Shown here: positions 1 through 5,737 of the stretch, piece by piece | How the letters are laid out: every line of letters starts with the position of its first letter | How positions within the stretch are numbered: the first letter of the stretch is position 1 | The notes under the pieces: generated by a model | Databases searched by the model: none | What the model was told of the DNA's origin: nothing | The model's input: only the letters and a program-made list of their open reading frames with translations | Source of the DNA: CAZKTS01 sp964555735 | GTDB taxonomy: Bacteria; Actinomycetota; Acidimicrobiia; IMCC26256; PALSA-555 | Length of the DNA stretch: 5,737 bases | Assembly: GCA_964555735.1 (NCBI GenBank) | Contig: CAZKTS010000345.1 | Span: 1-5,737, forward strand | Direction of reading: 5' to 3' | Made by a program: the position numbers and the translations under genes

Positions 1-1233
1 CCCGCGCCCGCGCCCTCGCCGAGCGCGCCCGACGACCTGGCGCGCACGGCCGATCCCGACGCGGCGGCCGCCGGTCGCGCGATCGTCGCCGAGGCGCGCG
101 CGGTTCGCCGGCGGATGCTCGAAGACGTCGACCGCCGACGCGCGGCGGTGCGGGCCGACCTGCTCGCAGCGCGCGACGCCATCGATGCCGCACTCGCCGC
201 GCTCGAGGTCCCGGCCCCGCCCGAGGGCTCGGTGCCGCCGCCCGCAGCGCCGGCCACCCCGGACCCCGCCGGTCCGCCCGCGGCGGCAACCCCGCCGGCC
301 GGTGCAGCGCCGGGCCCGGCCGCCGACGTCTTCGCCCGCCTGCGTTCCGAAGCGGCCGGTCCACCGGCTGTCGCCGACGCCCCGCCGAGCCCCCCGGCCC
401 CGATGCCGGATGCGGATGCCTCGGTCGACGAGACACCGGCGTCCGACGTCGCGGCCCCCGGGCCGGCGGTCGGCGAAGACGCGGACGCGGACGGCGCGGC
501 GCCGGCGAGCGGGGAGTCGCCCGCGGCCGAGTCGCCCGACGACGCAGTGCGGGCGCGTCGCGACGCCGTCCTCGCGCCGCTCGTGCCGGAGATGATGCGC
601 GCGTCGAAGCGACTCCTCCAGGACGAGCAGAACATCCTCCTGGACGCGGTGCGGCGCGCCCGCCAGCGCGTCGAGCCGAGCCGGCTCCTCCCCGAGCCGA
701 TCTACCACCGGGACGCGTGGGCGGCGGTGCTCGCCCCCGCGGTCAACGTGGCCTACGCGAGCGGGCGCACCGCGGTCGGTCCCCGGCGCAAGCCGATGAA
801 CGCGCCCGGTCGCGTGATCAACGAGCTCGCGGCCGGACTCGTCGCCCCACTGCGCGAGCGGCTCACCGTGACGATCGATGCGGTGATCGCCGAGGGTCCG
901 TTCGACTCGCTCCCGGAGCTGCACCGCGCGCTCGCCAGCGCCATCAGTGCCCGCTACCGGGAGTGGCGCTCCCGCGACCTCGAGATCCACCTGGGCGACG
1001 TGCTGGCGGCGGCCTACGCGCGGGGTGCGTACGACGCGTCACCGAGCGGGGTCCGCCTGCGGTGGGTGCCCGATCGTGCCGGTCAGTGCCCGGACTGCGA
1101 CGACGACGCGCTCGAGCACGCGGTGAAGGGCAAGCCGTTCCCGACCGGCCAGCACCACCCCCCGGCGCACCCGGGCTGTCGCTGCGTCGTCGTGCCCGCG
1201 CCTGACAGCGGGGCCGAGACCGCCAACCTCTAG
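1..1233 (+). CDS. 5'-truncated coiled-coil protein with Pro/Ala-rich linker and phage MuF-like Cys/His C-terminus
   Basis: The reading frame is open from the first base, so the true start lies upstream; the ATG at 115 is internal to the coil and is not a convincing start. 410 residues are visible (numbered from base 1). Residues about 24-71 form a charged, Ala/Arg/Leu-rich coiled coil of the kind seen in actinobacterial DivIVA-like proteins. Residues about 72-180 are a low-complexity Pro/Ala/Asp linker. Residues about 181-350 are mostly helical. The C-terminus has W355, a CPDC pair (C363, C366), a Gly-Lys-x-Phe-Pro stretch, H385/H386, then PPAHPGCRC (H390, C393, C395). These are the only four cysteines visible, which suggests a metal site. 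The motif resembles the end of Mu gpF/SPP1 gp7-type phage head proteins (recalled family pattern, not searched). No other phage genes are nearby. The UPF0182 gene follows after 12 bases, so the two are probably co-transcribed. Function is unknown; coding status is secure. Confidence 0.85.
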   Translation, partial: PAPAPSPSAPDDLARTADPDAAAAGRAIVAEARAVRRRMLEDVDRRRAAVRADLLAARDAIDAALAALEVPAPPEGSVPPPAAPATPDPAGPPAAATPPAGAAPGPAADVFARLRSEAAGPPAVADAPPSPPAPMPDADASVDETPASDVAAPGPAVGEDADADGAAPASGESPAAESPDDAVRARRDAVLAPLVPEMMRASKRLLQDEQNILLDAVRRARQRVEPSRLLPEPIYHRDAWAAVLAPAVNVAYASGRTAVGPRRKPMNAPGRVINELAAGLVAPLRERLTVTIDAVIAEGPFDSLPELHRALASAISARYREWRSRDLEIHLGDVLAAAYARGAYDASPSGVRLRWVPDRAGQCPDCDDDALEHAVKGKPFPTGQHHPPAHPGCRCVVVPAPDSGAETANL

Positions 1234-1245
1234 TCTTTCCCCGGC

Positions 1246-4200
1246 ATGCGGGTACCGGCGAGCGAGCAGCGCGAACGACGGCCGTTCCGGGTCCGCGGCT
1301 GGATGATCGCCGCCGTCCTGGTGATCCTGGTCCTGCTGTTCTCGTTGCGGGGGCTCGCCGGCTTCTACACCGACTCCCTGTGGTTCAGCTCGCTGGGCCA
1401 GGGCAGCACGTTCCGGGCGCTGCTCGGGGCGAAGGTGATCCCGGCGCTGGTCTTCACGCTGGCGTTCTTCCTGCTCCTCCTGGTCAACCTCGTGCTCGCC
1501 GACCGGCTCGCGCCGAAGGTGCGGCCGATGGGCCCCCCGACGCCCGAAGACGAGATGGTCGGGCGCTACCAGCAGGCCACCAGCCGGTACACGGGTCGGA
1601 TCCGCATCGGCGTCTCCGTCTTCTTCGCGCTGATCGCAGGCATCGGCGTCGCGTCGCAGTGGAAGGAGTGGATCCTCTTCACGCACGCGACCGAGTTCGG
1701 TCGCGAGGACCCGCAGTTCCACAAGGACATCGGCTTCTACGTCTTCAAGCTGCCGTTCATCAACTTCATCATCGACTGGCTCTTCGCCGGGCTGGTGATC
1801 GTGCTGCTGCTCACGGCCGTCGCCCACTACCTGAACGGGGGCATCCGCTTCCAGAGCCCGATGCAGCGCTTCACCCCGCAGGTGAAGGCGCACCTCTCGG
1901 TGATCCTGGCGATCATGGCGCTGGTCAAGACCGCGGAGTACTACTTCTCGCGCTACGAGCTCACCCTCTCGGACCGCGGCGCGGTCGACGGCGCGGGCTA
2001 CACGGACGTGCACGCGCAGCTGCCCGCGCTCAACTTCCTGATCTTCGTCTCGGTGATCGCCGCCGCACTGTTCGTGTGGAACATCTGGCGGCGCGGGTGG
2101 GTGCTGCCGGTCATCGCGGTGGGGCTCTGGGCGTTCATCTCGCTCGTGGTCGGCACCATCTATCCGGCCGCGATCCAGAACTTCAAGGTCACGCCGAACG
2201 AGTACGCGAACGAAGCGCCCTACATCAACCGCAACATCAACGCGACTCGTGACGCGTTCGACCTGGCGAGCGTCGACGTCGAGGACTTCGACTTCACCCC
2301 CGATCTCGACGCGAACGTCGTGTCCTCGAACCTGGCCACCATCGACAACGCGCGCCTCTGGGACCCCGACGTCATCAGCTCGACGTACCAGGCGCTCCAG
2401 GCGTTCCAGACCTACTACAAGATCAACGACGTCGACATCGATCGCTACGTCGTCGACGGCCAGGTGCGCCAGGTCCTGATCTCGGCGCGCGACCTCAACA
2501 GCAGCGAGCTGCCGAGCCAGTCGTGGGTGAACGAGCGGCTCGTGTACACGCACGGGTACGGCGGCATCGCGTCGCCGAGCAACGCGGCCGAGGACGACGG
2601 TGCGCCGGTCTTCTTCCTGGGTGACATCCCGGCCGAGGATCGGGGCATCGGACTCGACGGTCAGGGTGCGGAGCTCTACCTCGGCGAGGGTCTCAACGAC
2701 TACGTCGTCACCGGCGCCAAGCAGGACGAGTTCAACTTCCCGCGGCAGGGCAAGCGCGACGCCCAGACCCGCTACGACGGCGCCGACGGCGTCGACCTGT
2801 CCAACATCTTCAAGCGCGCCGCGTTCGCGCTCCGCTTCAGCGACCCGAACCTGCTGATCTCCGGGCAGATCACCAGCGACTCGAAGATCCTCATGCTGCG
2901 CAACGTGGCCGAGCGCGCCCAGAAGCTCGCACCGTTCCTCGATTTCGACGACGACCCGTACCCGGTCGTCGTCGACAAGAAGATGTACTGGGTCCTCGAC
3001 GGCTACACGACGTCGAACCAGTACCCCTACTCGCAGCAGGAGGGCGGCGCGGGCGGCATCGCCGGCGACGTCAACTACGTGCGGAACTCCGTGAAGGTCA
3101 CGGTCGACGCGTACGAGGGGACGATCAAGTTCTACGTGATCGACCAGAAGGACCCGGTGATCCGGGCGTACGAGAAGGCGTTCCCGGATCTCTTCACCCC
3201 GGGTTCCGAGATGCCCAAGGCGATCCGTGCGCACCTGCGGTACCCGGAGGACCTCTTCCAGGTGCAGTCGAACGTGTTCTCCTCGTACCACGTGACCGAG
3301 CCGCGGCGCTTCTACCAGGGCAGCGAGCGCTGGCTGCTCACGCCCGACCCGAACGTCGTGACCCCGATCACGACCGCGACCACGAACGCGTCGGGGCAGC
3401 GCACCACGAGCCGCGCGCCGCAGATCACAGCGAGCACCAAGCGTCAGGACCCCTACTACCTCTACATCCGGCTGCCGGGTGACAAGACCGAGAGCTTCTT
3501 GATCCTCCAGCCGTTCGTGCCGGTGTCGAACGACAACAAGCAGACCCGCCTGATCTCGTTCATGACCGCCAAGTCGGACCCGGCGAACTACGGCGACCTC
3601 CAGGCGTTCGTCATGCCGCAGGGCACCAACGTCGTCGGGCCGGTGCAGGCCGCCAACAACATCCAGAGCGAGCCGAACATCTCCGAGCAGCTCACGCTGC
3701 TGAGCCGGGGTGGGTCGACGGTGCGCTTCGGCAACCTCCAGCTCATCCCCGTCGGCGAGTCGGTGGTCTACATCCAGCCGATCTTCGTGCAGCAGACCAA
3801 CCAGGGCTATCCGCAGTTCCGGTTCGTCGCGGTGTTCGTGCCCGGCGGCGACCGCAACCCGGTCATCGCGACGTCGGTGCAGGAGGGCCTCAACCAGCTC
3901 TACGACCTGAACGTCCCCGAGCCCGAGGGTCCGGACACGCCACCCACGCCCACCGAGAACAACGACGTCTCGGCGTCGGAGCTCCTGCGCCAGGCGGGCG
4001 AGAAGTTCCTGGCCGCCGACGACGCGCTGAAGTCCGGCGACCTCGGCCGCTACCAGGACCTCGTCGCCGAGGCCAAGGACCTCGTGGACCATGCCGCCCG
4101 GGTGCTCTCGGGCGAAGGCGGCGGGGGGTCGGGGAGCGGCTCGACCACCACGACCACCGCCCCGCGCGCCCAGGCGCAGCAGACCGCGCTCCGTCCGTAG
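1246..4200 (+). CDS. UPF0182 (COG1615) family integral membrane protein
   Basis: A 984-residue protein of the UPF0182 family, whose biochemical role is not established. A short basic N-terminus precedes seven hydrophobic segments at about residues 19-40, 63-85, 119-139, 171-195, 215-231, 260-281 and 285-306. Family-type motifs follow: DPQFHKDIGFYVFKLPF (155-171), YTDVHAQLPAL (252-262), a PNE...PYI..NI..TR block (317-335), YTHGYG (434-439) and MYWVLDGYT (580-588). The roughly 600-residue region after the last membrane segment is probably extracytoplasmic. Near the end, a helical segment (about 909-954) resembles the usual family C-terminus, followed by a Gly/Ser/Thr-rich tail (956-984). The length is normal for the family. 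The protein contains no cysteine. Start: ATG 1246 has no visible Shine-Dalgarno sequence, but the Arg-rich leader before the first membrane segment supports it; ATG 1303 would remove that leader. It lies 12 bases after the upstream gene and in the same frame. The family call is confident; the role is unknown. Confidence 0.95.
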   Translation: MRVPASEQRERRPFRVRGWMIAAVLVILVLLFSLRGLAGFYTDSLWFSSLGQGSTFRALLGAKVIPALVFTLAFFLLLLVNLVLADRLAPKVRPMGPPTPEDEMVGRYQQATSRYTGRIRIGVSVFFALIAGIGVASQWKEWILFTHATEFGREDPQFHKDIGFYVFKLPFINFIIDWLFAGLVIVLLLTAVAHYLNGGIRFQSPMQRFTPQVKAHLSVILAIMALVKTAEYYFSRYELTLSDRGAVDGAGYTDVHAQLPALNFLIFVSVIAAALFVWNIWRRGWVLPVIAVGLWAFISLVVGTIYPAAIQNFKVTPNEYANEAPYINRNINATRDAFDLASVDVEDFDFTPDLDANVVSSNLATIDNARLWDPDVISSTYQALQAFQTYYKINDVDIDRYVVDGQVRQVLISARDLNSSELPSQSWVNERLVYTHGYGGIASPSNAAEDDGAPVFFLGDIPAEDRGIGLDGQGAELYLGEGLNDYVVTGAKQDEFNFPRQGKRDAQTRYDGADGVDLSNIFKRAAFALRFSDPNLLISGQITSDSKILMLRNVAERAQKLAPFLDFDDDPYPVVVDKKMYWVLDGYTTSNQYPYSQQEGGAGGIAGDVNYVRNSVKVTVDAYEGTIKFYVIDQKDPVIRAYEKAFPDLFTPGSEMPKAIRAHLRYPEDLFQVQSNVFSSYHVTEPRRFYQGSERWLLTPDPNVVTPITTATTNASGQRTTSRAPQITASTKRQDPYYLYIRLPGDKTESFLILQPFVPVSNDNKQTRLISFMTAKSDPANYGDLQAFVMPQGTNVVGPVQAANNIQSEPNISEQLTLLSRGGSTVRFGNLQLIPVGESVVYIQPIFVQQTNQGYPQFRFVAVFVPGGDRNPVIATSVQEGLNQLYDLNVPEPEGPDTPPTPTENNDVSASELLRQAGEKFLAADDALKSGDLGRYQDLVAEAKDLVDHAARVLSGEGGGGSGSGSTTTTTAPRAQAQQTALRP

Positions 4201-4212
4201 GCGCCGCGCCGG

Positions 4213-4230
4213 ATCCCGGACCCCCGGGAT
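4213..4230. terminator. Inverted repeat, weak candidate terminator
   Basis: ATCCCGG (4213-4219) and CCGGGAT (4224-4230) are perfect 7-bp inverted arms with a 4-base loop, beginning 13 bases after the UPF0182 stop codon. The position and GC-rich stem suit an intrinsic terminator. However, the downstream sequence is G-rich instead of a T-tract, so termination would be inefficient or of the tract-less kind proposed in actinobacteria. The right arm touches the proposed sufB -35 element, so it could instead be an operator. Confidence 0.35.
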
Positions 4231-4247
4231 TGTTGGGGTGGGGTGGG
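4226..4247 (+). other. Potential G-quadruplex motif in the promoter spacer
   Basis: Four G-tracts lie at 4226-4228, 4235-4238, 4240-4243 and 4245-4247, with loops of 6, 1 and 1 bases. This satisfies the standard G3+N1-7 pattern on the non-template strand, between and overlapping the proposed -35 and -10 elements. The pattern is visible; folding in the cell is not shown, and G-runs are more frequent by chance in a GC-rich genome. Confidence 0.4.
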
Positions 4248-4253
4248 ATTGTT
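4226..4253 (+). repeat. Direct repeat GGGATTGTT, two copies 19 bp apart
   Basis: Identical 9-base copies lie at 4226-4234 and 4245-4253. The first overlaps the proposed -35 and the second touches the proposed -10. A spacing near two helical turns would place a dimeric regulator on one face of the DNA across the promoter. SUF operons in actinobacteria are often controlled by an iron-sulfur regulator (SufR), but no sufR gene is in this window and I do not recognise these copies as its known site. The repeat itself is certain; the operator role is inference. Confidence 0.4.
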
Positions 4254-4258
4254 ACTAT
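4230..4258 (+). promoter_or_regulatory. Candidate housekeeping-type promoter of sufB
   Basis: TTGTTG (4230-4235) and TACTAT (4253-4258) are separated by exactly 17 bases. The -10 fits the TANNNT pattern common in actinobacteria; the -35 matches only the TTG half of the consensus. Transcription would begin near 4264-4266, giving a leader of about 56-58 bases. This is the most AT-rich patch in the only sizeable intergenic gap and lies directly in front of sufB. The prediction is by eye only. Confidence 0.5.
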
Positions 4259-4290
4259 CGCCGTAGTGGAAACTCCCGACGGTCCCCCGC

Positions 4291-4300
4291 CGTCCGGACG
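4291..4300. promoter_or_regulatory. Perfect 10-bp palindrome in the sufB leader
   Basis: CGTCCGGACG is its own reverse complement. It sits inside two copies of GCCGTCC (4289-4295 and 4300-4306, 11 bp apart), and GACGG at 4278-4282 could pair with CCGTC at 4290-4294. The leader can therefore form small GC-rich structures just before the ribosome binding site. It could be an operator or simply GC-rich sequence. Confidence 0.25.
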
Positions 4301-4311
4301 CCGTCCCACAC

Positions 4312-4315
4312 GGAG
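4312..4315 (+). promoter_or_regulatory. Ribosome binding site of sufB
   Basis: GGAG lies 6 bases before the ATG at 4322. It decides the start: the same frame is open upstream to 4091, but that extension is Arg/Pro-rich, overlaps the UPF0182 gene and is unlike SufB. Confidence 0.7.
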
Positions 4316-4321
4316 CGCACC

Positions 4322-5728
4322 ATGGCCGCCACCGGCATCGATCTCGGCAAGTACAAGCTCGGCTGGCACGACTCGACGGACGACTACGCCTTCGTCCCGA
4401 AGAAGGGCCTGAACGAGGAGATCGTGCGCGAGATCTCGGGCCACAAGGAAGAGCCCGAGTGGATGACGAAGTTCCGGCTGAACGCGCTGAAGCGGTTCGA
4501 GCGCAAGCCGATGCTCGAGTGGTTCGCGAAGAACATGCCCGACATGGACTTCGACGACATCTACTACTACCTGAAGCCGACGTCGGGTGCGCAGGTGTCG
4601 GACTGGGACATGCTCCCCGAGAGCATGAAGGCCACCTACGAGAAGCTCGGCATCCCCGAAGCCGAGCGCAAGTTCCTCGCCGGCGTGACGGCCCAGTTCG
4701 AGAGCGAGGTCGTGTACCACAAGAACCGCGACGACCTCGAGCGTCAGGGCATCCTCTTCACGAGCATGGACCAGGCGCTCAAGGACTACCCGGACATCGT
4801 CCGCGAGCACTTCGGCACGGTCATCCCGCCGGGTGACAACAAGTTCGCCGCGCTCAACTCCGCCGTGTGGTCCGGCGGGTCGTTCATCTACGTGCCGCCC
4901 GGGGTGCACGTCGACATGCCGCTCCAGGCGTACTTCCGCATCAACGCGGAGAACGCGGGGCAGTTCGAGCGCACGCTGATCATCGCCGACGAGGGTGCGT
5001 CGGTGCACTACGTCGAGGGCTGCTCGGCGCCGGTGTACTCGACCGACTCGCTGCACTCGGCGGTCGTCGAGCTCATCGCCAAGCCCGGTGCACGCATCCG
5101 GTACACGACGATCCAGAACTGGTCGCCGAACGTCTACAACCTGGTCACCAAGCGGGCGCGAGCCGAGGCCGAGTCGCGAGTCGAGTGGATCGATGGCAAC
5201 CTCGGGTCGAAGCTGACGATGAAGTACCCGGCGGTCGTGATGACCGGTCCGAAGGCCCACGGCGAAGTGCTGTCGGTCGCGTACGCGGGGCCGGGCCAGC
5301 ACCAGGACGCCGGGGCCAAGATGACCCACGCCGCGCCCGAGACCACGTCGATCATCGACTCCAAGTCGATCTCGAAGGACGGCGGCCGCACCACCTACCG
5401 AGGCCTCGTGAAGGTCGAGGAGGGGGCGCACCGGGTGAAGAGCCACGTTCGCTGCGACGCGCTGATCCTCGACGAGGAGAGCCGCTCCGACACCTACCCA
5501 TACATGGAGGTCGACGAGAAGGACGCCCGCATCGGCCACGAGGCGACCGTCTCCAAGGTCGGCGACGACCAGCTCTTCTACCTCATGTCGCGTGGCCTCA
5601 CGGAGCAGCAGGCCACCGCGATGATCGTGAACGGCTTCATCGAGCCGATCACCAAGACCCTCCCGATGGAGTACGCGGTCGAGCTGAGCCGGCTCATCGA
5701 GCTCAACATGGAGGGCGCGGTCGGTTGA
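4322..5728 (+). CDS. sufB: SufB, Fe-S cluster assembly scaffold protein
   Basis: A complete 468-residue SufB. In the SufBC2D complex, SufB with SufD and the ATPase SufC builds iron-sulfur clusters in the cytoplasm, using sulfur delivered by a SufS-type desulfurase. An N-terminal region (about 1-110) is followed by the right-handed beta-helix core and ends in the family-typical PMEYAVELSRLIELNMEGAVG-like block. The protein has only two cysteines, C234 (in VEGCSAP) and C378 (in VRCDALIL). By recalled alignment these match E. coli SufB C254 and the essential C405. H406/E407 (GHEAT) match H433/E434, and R206, N208, Q265, W267 and K277 match residues reported along the sulfur-transfer tunnel. The N-terminal cysteine cluster seen in some SufB proteins is absent. 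No intein interrupts the core, unlike mycobacterial SufB. The ATG at 4322 is supported by the SD and the SufB-like N-terminus. It probably leads a suf operon continuing past the window. Confidence 0.97.
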   Translation: MAATGIDLGKYKLGWHDSTDDYAFVPKKGLNEEIVREISGHKEEPEWMTKFRLNALKRFERKPMLEWFAKNMPDMDFDDIYYYLKPTSGAQVSDWDMLPESMKATYEKLGIPEAERKFLAGVTAQFESEVVYHKNRDDLERQGILFTSMDQALKDYPDIVREHFGTVIPPGDNKFAALNSAVWSGGSFIYVPPGVHVDMPLQAYFRINAENAGQFERTLIIADEGASVHYVEGCSAPVYSTDSLHSAVVELIAKPGARIRYTTIQNWSPNVYNLVTKRARAEAESRVEWIDGNLGSKLTMKYPAVVMTGPKAHGEVLSVAYAGPGQHQDAGAKMTHAAPETTSIIDSKSISKDGGRTTYRGLVKVEEGAHRVKSHVRCDALILDEESRSDTYPYMEVDEKDARIGHEATVSKVGDDQLFYLMSRGLTEQQATAMIVNGFIEPITKTLPMEYAVELSRLIELNMEGAVG

Positions 5729-5737
5729 CGGGCAGAC
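5725..5737 (+). CDS. Possible start of the next gene (perhaps sufD), overlapping the sufB stop
   Basis: TTG at 5725-5727 overlaps the sufB TGA as TTGA and opens the frame TTG ACG GGC AGA. GGAGGG at 5710-5715 lies 9 bases upstream, a good Shine-Dalgarno spacing for translational coupling. However, that GGAGGG also encodes the conserved Met-Glu-Gly of the SufB C-terminus, so it could be coincidental. sufD is the usual neighbour of sufB, but only four codons are visible, so the identity is inference. Confidence 0.3.

Noticed and set aside
1..1233. Prophage remnant, suggested by the MuF-like motif
   Set aside because: No portal, terminase, capsid or integrase gene, no attachment site, and base composition like the neighbouring housekeeping genes. 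Only 1.2 kb is visible on that side, so it is not fully excluded.
1238..1252. Imperfect palindrome around the UPF0182 start codon (GCATGC flanked by C and G runs)
   Set aside because: The core is only 6 bp and the flanks pair imperfectly; expected by chance at this GC content.
1039..4092. A 1017-codon open frame on the minus strand opposite the UPF0182 gene
   Set aside because: It runs across the boundary of two well-supported + strand genes, is dominated by Val/Arg/Asp/Glu/His/Leu as expected of antisense GC-rich codons, and shows no recognisable domain.
4268..4294. Possible stress-sigma (ECF) promoter, GGAAAC with CGTC 17 bases later
   Set aside because: It matches the GGAAC/CGTT-type pattern only partly, and such short GC-rich matches are expected by chance here; the TTGTTG/TACTAT pair is the better candidate.
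4091..4321. N-terminal extension of sufB to ATG 4091
   Set aside because: The extra 77 residues are Arg/Pro-rich, overlap the UPF0182 gene in another frame and cross the likely promoter; ATG 4322 has a good ribosome binding site and a SufB-like N-terminus.
3890..5539. A 549-codon open frame on the minus strand opposite sufB
   Set aside because: Same antisense composition, and it covers the highly conserved sufB coding region and its promoter; no recognisable domain.
4322..5728. Intein within sufB, as known in mycobacteria
   Set aside because: The frame is 468 residues with an uninterrupted core and no splicing-type cysteine or His-Asn block.

Overview
This is a short, very GC-rich stretch (third codon positions almost always G or C) that reads as ordinary chromosome of a high-GC actinobacterium. 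The combination of a UPF0182/COG1615 membrane protein, an actinobacterial-type SufB and an Ala/Pro-rich coiled-coil protein would fit an Acidimicrobiia-like lineage. That placement is inference from protein style only. All supported genes are on the + strand.

Layout. (1) Bases 1-1233 hold the 3' part of a gene whose start lies before the window. Its product has a DivIVA-like coiled coil, a long Pro/Ala/Asp-rich linker, and a helical C-terminal region ending in a four-cysteine, histidine-containing motif that resembles the C-terminus of phage Mu gpF / SPP1 gp7-type minor head proteins. (2) Twelve bases later, at 1246-4200, is a full-length UPF0182 protein with seven predicted membrane segments followed by a large domain probably outside the membrane. 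It is probably co-transcribed with gene 1. (3) The 121-base gap at 4201-4321 is the only real intergenic region. It holds an inverted repeat, a plausible sigma70-type promoter, a 19-bp-spaced direct repeat, a G-quadruplex-type G-run pattern in the promoter spacer, and a palindromic 5' leader ending in a Shine-Dalgarno sequence. (4) Bases 4322-5728 encode complete SufB, the scaffold subunit of the SUF iron-sulfur cluster assembly complex. (5) The last 13 bases may be the start of the next gene (perhaps sufD), overlapping the sufB stop as TTGA.

How they work together. Genes 1 and 2 form a probable envelope-related pair of unknown function. sufB begins a separate transcription unit, with the rest of the suf operon expected downstream. 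No mobile element, CRISPR array, tRNA or rRNA was seen. The window is mostly housekeeping. The points most worth a second look are the MuF-like cysteine motif in gene 1 and the dense control region in front of sufB.
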